Made by a program: the position numbers and the translations under genes
Notes under the pieces: generated by a model
Database searches by the model: none
Told to the model about the DNA's origin: nothing
Seen by the model: the letters and a program-made list of their open reading frames with translations, nothing else
Assembly (NCBI GenBank): GCA_900545175.1
Contig: UQYF01000002.1
Span: 1-64,000 of the forward strand
Origin: an uncultured Eubacteriales bacterium
Lineage (GTDB): Bacteria > Bacillota > Clostridia > Lachnospirales > Lachnospiraceae
Direction: 5' to 3'
DNA length: 64,000 nucleotides
Shown here: positions 7,161-15,615 of the stretch, in pieces
Layout: each line of letters opens with the position of its first letter
Position numbering within the stretch: position 1 is the stretch's first letter

Positions 7161-7451
7161 ATGTTAAGAATGAACCTTCAGTTTTTCGCTCATAAAAAGG
7201 GTGTTGGTTCTACAAAGAACGGAAGAGATTCCGAGTCTAAGAGATTAGGTGCTAAGAGAGCTGACGGACAGTTCGTTTTAGCCGGTAACATTCTCTACAG
7301 ACAGCGTGGTACCAAGATTCATCCAGGCAACAACGTAGGCATCGGCGGTGATGACACATTATTCGCTCTTGTTGACGGCGTTGTTAAGTTCGAGAGAAAG
7401 GGCAGAGACAAAAAGCAGGTTTCTGTATACCCGGTTGAGTCAAACAACTAG
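7161..7451 (+). CDS. rpmA: Ribosomal protein L27 (bL27) with cleavable N-terminus
   Basis: 96 residues. The N-terminus MLRMNLQFF-AHKKG contains the Prp cleavage site after Phe9, leaving AHKKG as the mature start, as in other Firmicutes. The rest (KNGRDSESKRLGAKRADGQ, QRGTKIHPGNNVGIGGDDTLFAL) is standard L27. The ribosome-binding site is within the end of prp, so the two are tightly linked. Confidence 0.98.
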   Translation: MLRMNLQFFAHKKGVGSTKNGRDSESKRLGAKRADGQFVLAGNILYRQRGTKIHPGNNVGIGGDDTLFALVDGVVKFERKGRDKKQVSVYPVESNN

Positions 7452-7458
7452 TAACTTT

Positions 7459-7487
7459 AGGCTTCAAATCATTGTGGTTTGAAGCCT
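7459..7487 (+). terminator. Terminator after rpmA
   Basis: AGGCTTCAAA (7459-7468) pairs perfectly with TTTGAAGCCT (7478-7487), followed by a T-tract. It ends the rplU operon. Confidence 0.85.
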
Positions 7488-7647
7488 TTTTTCTTCAAAG
7501 ACAGATGTTTTATTTTGTACGGAATAGCATGATATCTCATATCCGGCTTCACATTTGACAAGCTTAGCATTAATTGAAAGGGAATAGATTTTTAATATCA
7601 GTTATATTCCGATACAAGACAGATACCAGAGGAAAGAGGTGTAATAT

Positions 7648-8940
7648 ATGTTCGCAGACAGAGCAACAATTTTTATTAAATCAGGTAAGGGCGGCGATGG
7701 CCATGTAAGCTTCAGACGTGAGCTTTTCGTTGCGGCAGGCGGTCCTGACGGCGGTGACGGCGGCAGGGGCGGCGATATAATATTCGAGGTTGACCGAGGA
7801 CTTAATACTCTTAATGAGTTTAGACATATAAGAAAATATGTGGCAGAGAGCGGCGCTGAGGGCGGCAAAGCATTATGCCACGGTAAAGACGGTGCAGACC
7901 TTATCATAAAGGTTCCGGAAGGCACCGTAATATACGATGATGTATCCGGTAAAGTCATAGCTGATATGAGCAATGGCAATGACCGTGAAGTTATTTTAAA
8001 GGGCGGCAGAGGCGGCAGAGGCAACAAATGGTATGCAACACCTACCATGCAGGTTCCAAAGTACGCACAGCCGGGACAGGAAGCTAAGGAGCTTACAGTA
8101 CGCCTTGAACTCAAGGTTATAGCTGATGTCGGACTTGTAGGTTTTCCTAATGTAGGAAAGTCAACCTTCCTTTCCCGTGTCTCAAATGCTAAGCCTAAGA
8201 TTGCAAATTATCATTTCACGACCCTTAATCCTAATCTTGGTGTTGTTGACCTTGAAGGAACCGATGGCTTTGTAATAGCCGATATTCCGGGTCTTATCGA
8301 GGGTGCATCAGAAGGAATAGGTCTTGGTCATGAATTTTTAAGACATATAGAGAGAACGAAGGTTATAATTCATATTGTCGATGCGGCAGGAACTGAGGGA
8401 CGTGATCCTGTAGAAGATATTAAGACAATCAATTCTGAGCTTGAGGCGTATAATCCTGAGCTTTTAAAGCGTCCGCAGATTATAGCCGCCAACAAGATTG
8501 ATGCCATATATACAGGTGACGGCTCCGAGGATCCTATAAAGCGTTTAAAGGACGAATTTGAACCAAACGGAATAGAAGTATATCCTATATCGGCAGTAAC
8601 CGGAAAAGGCGTTAAAGAGCTTCTATACAAAGTTAAGAAGATGCTTGACAGTCTTGACAAGGAACCTGTAGTATTCGAGAGAGAGTACTTCCCTGAAGAG
8701 ATGTATGATAAAGAAGCATCTCTTACGGTTTACAAGGAAACTAACCATGTATTTGTTGTCGAGGGTGAGAAGATTGACCGAATGCTCGGATATACTAACC
8801 TCGATGACGAGAAGGGATTTGCATTCTTCCAGCGTTTCCTCAAGGAGAACGGAATCATTGACCAGCTTACAGCCATGGGCATTGAAGAGGGCGATACAGT
8901 CCGGCTCGGAGAGTACATGGAATTTGATTTCTATTTCTAA
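7648..8940 (+). CDS. obgE: GTPase Obg/CgtA
   Basis: 430 residues with three domains. The glycine-rich Obg fold spans about 1-158 (KGGDGHVSFRRE, GGPDGGDGGRGG). The G domain has Walker A GFPNVGKST (165-173), switch region IADIPGLIEGASEGIGLGHEFLRH and NKID. A C-terminal OCT domain covers about 350-430. Obg is an essential GTPase in 50S subunit assembly and stress signalling. The ribosome-binding site is AAAGAGGTG. A terminator precedes it, so it may have its own promoter between 7490 and 7640. Confidence 0.97.
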   Translation: MFADRATIFIKSGKGGDGHVSFRRELFVAAGGPDGGDGGRGGDIIFEVDRGLNTLNEFRHIRKYVAESGAEGGKALCHGKDGADLIIKVPEGTVIYDDVSGKVIADMSNGNDREVILKGGRGGRGNKWYATPTMQVPKYAQPGQEAKELTVRLELKVIADVGLVGFPNVGKSTFLSRVSNAKPKIANYHFTTLNPNLGVVDLEGTDGFVIADIPGLIEGASEGIGLGHEFLRHIERTKVIIHIVDAAGTEGRDPVEDIKTINSELEAYNPELLKRPQIIAANKIDAIYTGDGSEDPIKRLKDEFEPNGIEVYPISAVTGKGVKELLYKVKKMLDSLDKEPVVFEREYFPEEMYDKEASLTVYKETNHVFVVEGEKIDRMLGYTNLDDEKGFAFFQRFLKENGIIDQLTAMGIEEGDTVRLGEYMEFDFYF

Positions 8941-8991
8941 GTGTATTATCACTTTACGGATGTTCGGTAAGATTAGCTGTCCAGCCGCAAT

Positions 8992-9015
8992 AAAGCACAA
9001 TTTATCTTGTGCTTT
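8992..9015 (+). terminator. Hairpin after obgE
   Basis: AAAGCACAA (8992-9000) and TTGTGCTTT (9007-9015) form a perfect 9-bp stem with a six-base loop and short T-run, about 50 bp past the obgE stop. Confidence 0.6.
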
Positions 9016-9145
9016 TGTGAACATTAGAGATAGAGTTCCCGATATCCCGATAGTTACTCAATGGTTAATATACCGGCTTAAAAAATATTGAAGAAATATT
9101 GAAGATATGTTATTATACATTATTTACAGAAAGGATATATCAGAC

Positions 9146-9445
9146 ATGATGACAACAAAGCAGCGAGCTTTTTTAAAGGGTATTGCAATGACTACAGAGC
9201 CTATTTTCCAGATAGGCAAATCATCTCTCACACCGGAGCTCACAGAAGCGTTAAACGAAGCTCTCAACAAGAGAGAGCTCATAAAGATAAGTGTCCTTAA
9301 GAACTGTCTTGATGACCCTAATGAGATTGCACAGATTGTATCTGAGCGTACCCACTCTGAGGTTGTTCAGGTTATCGGCAAGAAGATTGTTCTCTACAAG
9401 CAGGCACCTGATAAGAAGAACCGCAAGATAGAGCTTCCTAGATAG
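9146..9445 (+). CDS. yhbY: CRM-domain RNA-binding protein YhbY
   Basis: 99 residues from the ATG ten bases after AAAGGA; the adjacent second ATG (9149) is an equal alternative. KQRAFLKGIA, PIFQIGKSSLTPEL, LNKRELIKISVLKNC and EVVQVIGKKIVLYK are the CRM fold. YhbY proteins associate with pre-50S subunits. Position after obgE and before nadD is the usual Firmicute order. Confidence 0.93.
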   Translation: MMTTKQRAFLKGIAMTTEPIFQIGKSSLTPELTEALNEALNKRELIKISVLKNCLDDPNEIAQIVSERTHSEVVQVIGKKIVLYKQAPDKKNRKIELPR

Positions 9446-9682
9446 TAATAAAGAATCTTATAAGATAATTTTATATGCTTGTAATTGATGGCGGAAACCA
9501 TGTGGGATTCGGCTCATATGGAAGGACTAGGATGGATAGACACAAATCAGCCGGGAGGAGCAGTGTAGACAGACAACAGATGAACCTGTAAATTGTATCT
9601 TAAAATAGGGATACCATTCACTGCCAAGACATTCCATGGACTTTCATACATTATAAATATGTGCCTAAAGGCGGCACTAGCT
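9446..9682 (+). ncRNA. Unexplained intergenic stretch, possible structured RNA
   Basis: No coding potential, and it ends in the strong terminator at 9683-9724. Local pairing is visible: CCATGTG (9498-9504) with CATATGG (9515-9521), a longer closing pairing of GAAACCATG (9494-9502) with CATGGACTTTC (9636-9646), and GTGCC...GGCAC around 9661-9677. GC content is higher than in neighbouring spacers. This fits a small RNA, but I could not match it to 6S, tmRNA, SRP RNA, RNase P RNA or a known riboswitch by eye. Confidence 0.3.
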
Positions 9683-9724
9683 AAAAAGCTGTAAAACAAA
9701 ATTGAATTTGTTTTACAGCTTTTT
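9683..9724. terminator. Strong bidirectional terminator
   Basis: A perfect 18-bp stem (9683-9700 and 9707-9724) with loop ATTGAA is flanked by A and T runs. It separates the plus-strand spacer from the convergent regulator gene; the arm overlaps the last codon region of that gene. Confidence 0.85.
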
Positions 9725-10041
9725 TATTTGCAATTTGTCAAATCATATATTATCTCTTGTATATTCTTAAATTGTGAAGGTGTAAGCCGTTTCATAGCGT
9801 TATACAGCTTATCGGCATTATGAAAATCAATATTAGAATCAAAATCGAAAAAATTCATGGGAGAAATATCCAGATATTCACATATATAAAAGAAGTTAGC
9901 CATAGATGGAAGTGCTTTCCCGGATTCAATATTGTTGATATATCCCAGATTCTGTCCGATTGAAAGACTCATGTCACGCGCCGATACACCTTTTTCCATA
10001 CGAAGTTGGATCAGTCTTTTAATAAACTTCTGATCATTCAA
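9724..10041 (-). CDS. XRE-family helix-turn-helix regulator
   Basis: 105 residues. An N-terminal helix-turn-helix (about residues 6-62: KRLIQLRMEKGVSARDMSLS, GYINNIESGKALPSMANFFY) is typical of small Cro/CI-like regulators. The C-terminal tail (about 65-105) is helical without a recognised ligand domain. It stands alone with no obvious target gene; autoregulation is likely by family habit. Proteins of this size are often of mobile-element origin, but no phage genes are near. Confidence 0.85.
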   Translation of the reverse strand: MNDQKFIKRLIQLRMEKGVSARDMSLSIGQNLGYINNIESGKALPSMANFFYICEYLDISPMNFFDFDSNIDFHNADKLYNAMKRLTPSQFKNIQEIIYDLTNCK

Positions 10042-10197
10042 GGTTTTGTTTCATAGCCGTATTAGAAAGCATGAATTGCTTGTTGATAGTCGAGAGGAAG
10101 CCGATAAAGCGTACTTGGAAAAGTATTTGATGAAATCTTTGACGGAAAAATAGATGAATTGATGACCGGAAATTTAAAATACATATAAAATATCCCC
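10042..10197 (+). other. Spacer with possible degraded coding remnant
   Basis: About 10100-10187 reads VLGKVFDEIFDGKIDELMTG... in one frame, which has the look of a gene tail, but there is no start or ribosome-binding site. I would treat it as non-coding. Confidence 0.25.
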
Positions 10198-10226
10198 TTG
10201 ACAACCGTCCGAAATCAGACTATACT
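10198..10226 (+). promoter_or_regulatory. Promoter of the marR-MATE operon
   Basis: TTGACA (10198-10203), an exact 17-bp spacer and TATACT (10221-10226), giving a start near 10233. It is embedded in a large inverted repeat. Confidence 0.8.
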
Positions 10227-10247
10227 AGACAAAGTCTGATTTCGGAC
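10207..10247 (+). promoter_or_regulatory. MarR-type operator overlapping the promoter
   Basis: A perfect 14-bp inverted repeat: 10207-10220 (GTCCGAAATCAGAC) lies in the -35/-10 spacer and 10234-10247 lies just after the start site, with a 13-bp gap holding the -10 box. A repressor dimer bound here would block RNA polymerase. The downstream arm runs into a T-run, so it could also fold as a terminator, but the position favours an operator for the MarR protein encoded next. Confidence 0.7.
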
Positions 10248-10314
10248 TTTTTATTTTATACTGAATCAATTTATTAATAATTGCCTGCTTACACGCACAA
10301 CAAGGAGGATTTTT

Positions 10315-10755
10315 ATGGATAATGACAAGTATCTATGGCTTCTGAATCATAGATTGAAGGAAAATGATGACTGGTATCAACAGGCCGGTAAGCTTCTCGG
10401 ATTATCTGACAGCACTTTTTGGACATTATATATGTTATACGATTACCCGGAAGGCATAACCCAGAGTGAAATCTGTTCCATGTCCTGCTTTCCAAAACAG
10501 ACTATCAATTCATCATTAAAAAAGCTGGAAACAGAGGGATATATAAGCCTTGTTCCGGGTAATGACGGACGCAGTAAGAAGATAATTCTATCCTCATCAG
10601 GGGAGGAACTCATAAATAATACTATTGTTAAGGTAAGGCGGGCAGAGCATACCGCACTTAACAGTATGACCGAACAGGAGAAGGATGCTCTCATATCATC
10701 ACTTGACAAATTTACACAGCTCTTAAACGGAGCAACACACATAATCAAAGAATAA
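10315..10755 (+). CDS. MarR-family transcriptional regulator
   Basis: 146 residues preceded by AAGGAGG. The winged helix-turn-helix spans about 45-105: GITQSEICSMSCFPKQTINSSLKKLETEGYI, then the wing GNDGRSKKIILSS. Helical ends provide dimerisation. It lies 35 bp upstream of a MATE exporter with its own operator in front, the usual plan for an autoregulated, substrate-induced efflux operon. The inducer is unknown. Confidence 0.9.
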   Translation: MDNDKYLWLLNHRLKENDDWYQQAGKLLGLSDSTFWTLYMLYDYPEGITQSEICSMSCFPKQTINSSLKKLETEGYISLVPGNDGRSKKIILSSSGEELINNTIVKVRRAEHTALNSMTEQEKDALISSLDKFTQLLNGATHIIKE

Positions 10756-10790
10756 TCAATATAGTTACTATTTAATAAGGAGTATAAATC

Positions 10791-12122
10791 ATGAAAATTC
10801 AGTTATCTGACCATTTCACATACAGAAGGCTTCTGCGTTTTGTATTTCCATCCGTGGTAATGATGGTTTTCACATCGATATATGGAGTAGTGGATGGTTT
10901 GTTTGTTTCTAATTTTGTAGGGAAGGATGCATTTGCCGCCATCAACCTGATAATGCCGTTTCTTATGATATTCGGCGGTGTTGGTTTCATGTTCGGAACA
11001 GGTGGAAGCGCACTTGTAGCAATGACGCTCGGAGAGAAAAAGCATGAGCGGGCTAATCAGTACTTTACAATGATAATAGCGGGAACGGCGATTGTCGGAA
11101 CAATAATATCAATAATAGGCTGTATCGCTATGCGTCCTGTTGCGATATGGCTAGGTGCCGATGGTGATATCATTGATGACTGCGTGCTCTACGGAAGAAT
11201 AATGATGATATTCAATATCGCATTCATGCTTCAGAATGCTTTTCAGGGCTTTTTTATAACCGCTGAAAAGCCGCATCTTGGACTTGTAACAACAGTGGCA
11301 GCAGGACTTACCAATATGGTTCTCGATGCATTGCTTGTAGGTGCGTTAAAATGGGGCGTAGCGGGAGCGGCGATTGCCACCGGACTTTGTGAAACTGTCG
11401 GCGGAATAATCCCATTGATATATTTTTCACGCCGTAACAGCAGTCTTCTTAAGCTGGTACGGACAAAACTGGAGATAAAGAGTATAGCATGCGCATGCTG
11501 GAACGGAGCTTCGGAGTTTGTGTCTAATACAGCTTCATCAATAGTAGGTATAGTATATAATTTCCAGCTTTTAAATTATGCCGGCTCTGACGGTGTTGCT
11601 GCAAACGGCGTGCTTATGTATGTGCAGTTTATATTTATTGCCATGTTTGTTGGCTATGCAATGGGTGGAGCTCCGATTATCAGCTATCACTATGGTGCAG
11701 GAAATACAGACGAGCTCAAAAATATGTTCAAAAAGAGTAACATAATTATGGGAATTGCCGGAAGCATCATGGCGGTGCTTGCATTTACACTTGCAGGAAC
11801 ACTTTCAAAAATCTTTGTCGGCTACGATGCAGTGCTTTTTTCGATGACAAAGCATGCTTTTAGGATATTTTCGCTTTCATTCATATTCAGCGGCTTTACA
11901 ATATTTGCATCCTCTTTCTTTACGGCACTCAACAATGGTGGTGTATCGGCTTCAATATCTTTCCTCAGAACCTTTATCTTTAAGATGGCAGCAGTTATAA
12001 TCATGCCTCTTTTCTGGGAGCTTGACGGAATATGGTGGTCTGTGACAATGGCTGAAGTGTTCGCACTTGTCATCTCTGTGATATTCCTGATTAAATACAG
12101 GAAAAAATACAATTATATATAG
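10791..12122 (+). CDS. MATE-family multidrug efflux transporter
   Basis: 443 residues with about 12 membrane segments in two homologous halves, the typical MATE length. MMVFTSIYGVVDGLFVSNFVG near the N-terminus and ANGVLMYVQFIFIAMFVGYAMGGAPIISYHYGAG in the second half are family features (MepA-like branch). It exports cationic drugs or metabolites using a Na+ or H+ gradient. Translation follows marR closely (AAGGAG site), so the two are one operon. Confidence 0.92.
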   Translation: MKIQLSDHFTYRRLLRFVFPSVVMMVFTSIYGVVDGLFVSNFVGKDAFAAINLIMPFLMIFGGVGFMFGTGGSALVAMTLGEKKHERANQYFTMIIAGTAIVGTIISIIGCIAMRPVAIWLGADGDIIDDCVLYGRIMMIFNIAFMLQNAFQGFFITAEKPHLGLVTTVAAGLTNMVLDALLVGALKWGVAGAAIATGLCETVGGIIPLIYFSRRNSSLLKLVRTKLEIKSIACACWNGASEFVSNTASSIVGIVYNFQLLNYAGSDGVAANGVLMYVQFIFIAMFVGYAMGGAPIISYHYGAGNTDELKNMFKKSNIIMGIAGSIMAVLAFTLAGTLSKIFVGYDAVLFSMTKHAFRIFSLSFIFSGFTIFASSFFTALNNGGVSASISFLRTFIFKMAAVIIMPLFWELDGIWWSVTMAEVFALVISVIFLIKYRKKYNYI

Positions 12123-12128
12123 TAATCC

Positions 12129-12155
12129 ACAGGGGCAGGAATATCTTGTCCCTGT
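12129..12155 (+). terminator. Terminator after the MATE gene
   Basis: ACAGGGGCAGG (12129-12139) pairs with CTTGTCCCTGT (12145-12155) including G-U pairs, followed by TTTT. It lies directly after the stop codon. Confidence 0.7.
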
Positions 12156-12242
12156 TTTCATATAATAGTCATTATGCACATGACAAAGTTTCAAATACAA
12201 TTTCACATACAATAATCATTACGAACGGATTTTGAAAATCTA

Positions 12243-12271
12243 TTGACGTACAATTTTATGTACAATATAAT
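12243..12271 (+). promoter_or_regulatory. Promoter of nadD
   Basis: TTGACG (12243-12248), 17-bp spacer, TATAAT (12266-12271). The spacer region holds two direct GTACAAT copies 12 bp apart, which may be a regulator site. Confidence 0.75.
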
Positions 12272-12495
12272 AAAATGATGAACAAAACCAATATAAATAT
12301 TGTAAGGAAAATATATTTGCAGATACAATTATAATTGATACCGGTGTCAAAAAGGTCATAAATTCGGTGCAGGCTTGTATGCAGAATGATTGAGCCGGAG
12401 AATACGCAAAATTTGAAAAATATCAATTAAATATCATAAATTAACAAAAATAAAGTGCGATAAATTATTATCTTGCACTTAGAATGAGGATTAAT
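12272..12495 (+). other. Long untranslated leader of nadD
   Basis: About 215 nt without coding potential lie between promoter and start codon. It ends in an imperfect hairpin (12453-12480, arms AAGTGCGATAA / TTATCTTGCACTT) just before the ribosome-binding site. No T-run follows the hairpin. No known riboswitch was recognised. Confidence 0.4.
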
Positions 12496-13098
12496 ATGCC
12501 ACGAATCGGAATTATGGGAGGCACCTTCAATCCTGTGCACATCGGACATCTTATCATAGCACAGCAGGCGCTTAGATTACTTAAGCTTGATAAGATTTGG
12601 TTTATGCCGGCAGGTGATCCACCACACAAAAATCAAAATATACTTGATAAAAATATAAGAAAATACATGTTAGAGCTTGCCATAAAGGACAATCCGTATT
12701 TTGAATTGTTTACATATGAGCTTGAAAAAGAAAGGCCGAGTTATTCAGCCGTTACAATGACTGAACTTGATGAAATCTATCCTGATAATGAATTTTTCTT
12801 TATCATGGGAGCAGATTCACTGGCAGATTTTGATAAATGGTATCATCCGGAAATCATATGCAGGCATACAGCTCTAGTATGTGCTGAAAGAAATAATATT
12901 CCTGATGGCAGGCTTGAAAAAATCAAAAAACATCTTGAGGAAAGCTTTGATGCGCGGATATATCTCATAGACACACCTCAGCTTGAGATTAGTTCAAGCG
13001 ATCTGCGCAGGCGTTTCGCAGAGGACTTTCTATCTGCCAGATATATGGTTCCTGAACCGGTTTATAATTACATTATAGACAACCAGCTTTACATGTAA
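12496..13098 (+). CDS. nadD: Nicotinate-nucleotide adenylyltransferase
   Basis: 200 residues from the ATG after TGAGGA; an ATG at 12484 lies inside the ribosome-binding site. MGGTFNPVHIGHL (His15, His18) is the nucleotidyltransferase signature, and MGADSLADFDKWYHPEII and ISSSDLRRR complete the NadD pattern. It makes nicotinate adenine dinucleotide in NAD synthesis. It heads the nadD-yqeK-rsfS cluster that is usual in Firmicutes. Confidence 0.96.
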   Translation: MPRIGIMGGTFNPVHIGHLIIAQQALRLLKLDKIWFMPAGDPPHKNQNILDKNIRKYMLELAIKDNPYFELFTYELEKERPSYSAVTMTELDEIYPDNEFFFIMGADSLADFDKWYHPEIICRHTALVCAERNNIPDGRLEKIKKHLEESFDARIYLIDTPQLEISSSDLRRRFAEDFLSARYMVPEPVYNYIIDNQLYM

Positions 13099-13197
13099 AT
13101 AAACTATACATATAAGACAGGATTTATATGTGAAATAAGCTTTATCCGTATAATACAATTTACATGTAAAATAAGCTTTGCATATAAAATAAGTTTT
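13090..13197 (+). repeat. Degenerate short repeats between nadD and yqeK
   Basis: Three to four related units of about 18 nt (core ATGTNAAATAAGCTTT) occur at about 13090, 13127-13144, 13163-13180 and 13181-13198. Units are not identical, and spacing is irregular. No gene is present in the 206-bp gap. Confidence 0.45.
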
Positions 13198-13304
13198 ATT
13201 ATAAATATTGCAAAATAGCTTTAATGTACTAATATAATATAACGGATGCAGATATAACGCATACTTAAGTATATATTTATCAAAATACAGAATCGGAGAT
13301 TGTC

Positions 13305-13880
13305 ATGGATAACGAACAGATTACATTAATTAAAAAGAATTTGATAAAAAAGCTTACACCTTCCCGTTATGAGCATACTCTTGGTGTAGCATACACAAGT
13401 GCGGCTCTCGCTATGCGCTACGGCTGCGATATGGACAAGGCATTTATGGCAGGTCTTTTACATGACTGTGCCAAATATCTTTCAGGTGAACGTCTGTTAG
13501 AAAAATGCGCCAAGTTCGGCATAGAAGTCACAGAAGCACAAAAACGCCAGCCTGATCTGCTTCATGCTAGGATGGGTGCATACTATGCCGAATACAGACA
13601 TGGTGTCGCAGACCCTGATATCCGCCATGCTATCTGTTACCATACTACAGGATGTCCCGATATGAACCTTCTTGACATGATAGTCTATGTGGCAGACTAT
13701 ATAGAGCCTAACCGCGATAAGGCTCCAAGACTTCCTTATTTTCGCGAACTTGCTTTCAGAGACATAAAGCAATGCACTTATGAAATACTTGAAAATACCA
13801 TAGAATATGTCCGCTCAAAAAACGGAACAATAGATGAGACAACAGTGAAGGCATATGAAAGCTTAAAAGCTAAGATGTAA
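13305..13880 (+). CDS. yqeK: HD-domain phosphohydrolase YqeK
   Basis: 191 residues. His24 (RYEHTLGV), the HD pair in LLHDCAKYL (His53, Asp54) and later HAICYHTTG and DYIEPNRD form the metal-binding HD core. YqeK proteins hydrolyse diadenosine tetraphosphate symmetrically. The family is normally encoded between nadD and rsfS, as here. Confidence 0.93.
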   Translation: MDNEQITLIKKNLIKKLTPSRYEHTLGVAYTSAALAMRYGCDMDKAFMAGLLHDCAKYLSGERLLEKCAKFGIEVTEAQKRQPDLLHARMGAYYAEYRHGVADPDIRHAICYHTTGCPDMNLLDMIVYVADYIEPNRDKAPRLPYFRELAFRDIKQCTYEILENTIEYVRSKNGTIDETTVKAYESLKAKM

Positions 13881-13936
13881 TATGTCATTGGTTTTGAAAT
13901 AAAATTTATTAAAACAATCATATCCGGAGGTAATAT

Positions 13937-14284
13937 ATGGATTCTAAGGAATTAACAAAAGTAATATATAATGCGCTTGACGACAAAAAAGGAGAGAATA
14001 TCAAGATTCTTGACATAAGCAGCGTTTCTGTTATTGCAGACTATTTTGTCATAGCTAACGGAAACAATATCAATCAGGTGCAGGCTCTTGCCGACAGTGT
14101 CAAAGAGGAGCTTTATAAGCTTGGACTTGAACCTAGGAATGTCGAAGGCTATCGCAGTGCTTCATGGATTCTTCTCGATTACACGGATGTCATCGTACAT
14201 GTCTTTTCAAAGGATGACAGATTCTTTTATGACCTTGAAAGAATATGGCGTGACGGCAGGGAAATAGAGGTCGCTAATCTATGA
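13937..14284 (+). CDS. rsfS: Ribosomal silencing factor RsfS
   Basis: 115 residues, starting after CGGAGGT. Motifs KGENIKILDISSVSVIADYFVI, GYRSASWILLDYTDVIVHVFS and FYDLERIW are the RsfS/Iojap family. It binds L14 and blocks subunit joining in starvation. The stop overlaps the folC start by 4 bp (ATGA), so translation of the folate genes is coupled to it. Confidence 0.95.
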   Translation: MDSKELTKVIYNALDDKKGENIKILDISSVSVIADYFVIANGNNINQVQALADSVKEELYKLGLEPRNVEGYRSASWILLDYTDVIVHVFSKDDRFFYDLERIWRDGREIEVANL

Positions 14285-15615
14285 ATCTAACTTACGATGC
14301 CGCACTTGAGCTTATCCACAATGCCCAGAAAGCCGGAAGCATAATGGGTGTGGATACAATGTGCGAACTTATGAGGCTTCTTGGCAATCCTCAGGACAAA
14401 CTAAAGATTATACACATCGCAGGCACGAACGGAAAAGGCTCGACACTTGCGATGATTTCAACCGTACTTACTACAGCAGGCTATAGAGTTGGAAGGTATA
14501 TCTCTCCAACTCTTATTACATATCTTGAACGGATACAGATTGACGGAGAATACATTTCGGAATCGGACTTTGCCGTGATAATGGGTGATATTGCCGATGC
14601 TGTAAAGGTCATGGAAGTCTCTGACCTAAGACTTCCAACCGCATTTGAGCTTGAGACGGCAGCAGCCTTCTTATATTTTTACAAAAAGAAGGTCGATTTT
14701 GTTGTATTAGAGACCGGACTTGGCGGTGAGTATGACGCAACTAATGTGTGCAGCAGCCCTTTATGCTGTGTATTTACATCAATCGGACTTGATCATATGG
14801 GTATCTTAGGCAATACCATTTCAGAGATTGCTTCCGTAAAAGCAGGGATTATTATGCCAAAAACAACTGTAGTCACAACAGTACAGGATGAAGCGGCAAT
14901 GAATATTCTCAGGCAGAAATGTGTTGAAACGGACAGCAGGCTTGTTGTGTCCGATTATACAATGGATGCTTCTAAAATCAATTATGCTGTATGTCCATGG
15001 AATGATGAATATACAAGTTATACACACGCAAGAGCCGGACAGATTAAACTGGGGCTTTGCGGGACATACCAGATTATCAATTCATGCCTTGCTATATCGT
15101 GTATAGAAGCCTTAATGGATATGGGATATGTAATATCCTATGCAGATATCAGGGAGGGACTAAAAGCTGTACAGTGGTTTGGCAGGCTAAGTCTTATAGG
15201 GAAAGAACCGCCGTTTTTTGTTGATGGAGCTCACAATGAGCCTGCCGCAAGGCAGCTTCGCTATTCGATTCTTCAATATTTTACACCGGAAGTATTAAAC
15301 GGACGGAAGCTTGTGTATATTATGGGAGTTTTTTCCGACAAGGACTATGAAAAAATAATCGAACTTATGCTTCCTATGGCTGACCATATTTTTACAATAG
15401 CTACGCCAGATAATGTAAGAGCGATGGCAGCAGAGGAGCTTAAGGAATTCATCAATAAAAAAAATAACATTGCCACAGCCTGTCTTAATATAGACGATGC
15501 GGTAAAACAGGCAGTGACATATAATAACGGGGATGTGGTAGTGCTTGCTTTTGGCTCATTATCGCATCTTAACCGAATCAGAGAGGCATATGACGAATGG
15601 ACAAGGAAAAGATAA
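14281..15615 (+). CDS. folC: Folylpolyglutamate synthase/dihydrofolate synthase
   Basis: 444 residues. P-loop IAGTNGKGSTLAM (46-58), YISPTLITYLERIQIDG, VLETGLGGEYDATN and the C-terminal FVDGAHNEPAARQL are the Mur-ligase-type FolC signature. It adds glutamate to folates and may also make dihydrofolate. It overlaps rsfS upstream and folE downstream (19 bp), marking the start of a four-gene folate operon. Confidence 0.95.
   Translation: MNLTYDAALELIHNAQKAGSIMGVDTMCELMRLLGNPQDKLKIIHIAGTNGKGSTLAMISTVLTTAGYRVGRYISPTLITYLERIQIDGEYISESDFAVIMGDIADAVKVMEVSDLRLPTAFELETAAAFLYFYKKKVDFVVLETGLGGEYDATNVCSSPLCCVFTSIGLDHMGILGNTISEIASVKAGIIMPKTTVVTTVQDEAAMNILRQKCVETDSRLVVSDYTMDASKINYAVCPWNDEYTSYTHARAGQIKLGLCGTYQIINSCLAISCIEALMDMGYVISYADIREGLKAVQWFGRLSLIGKEPPFFVDGAHNEPAARQLRYSILQYFTPEVLNGRKLVYIMGVFSDKDYEKIIELMLPMADHIFTIATPDNVRAMAAEELKEFINKKNNIATACLNIDDAVKQAVTYNNGDVVVLAFGSLSHLNRIREAYDEWTRKR

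Noticed and set aside
9446..9682. Assignment as 6S RNA, tmRNA or a riboswitch
   Set aside because: Some pairing exists, but no conserved sequence elements of these families could be seen; left as unassigned.
13090..13197. CRISPR-like array
   Set aside because: Units are degenerate, spacing is irregular, spacers are absent and no cas gene is in the window.
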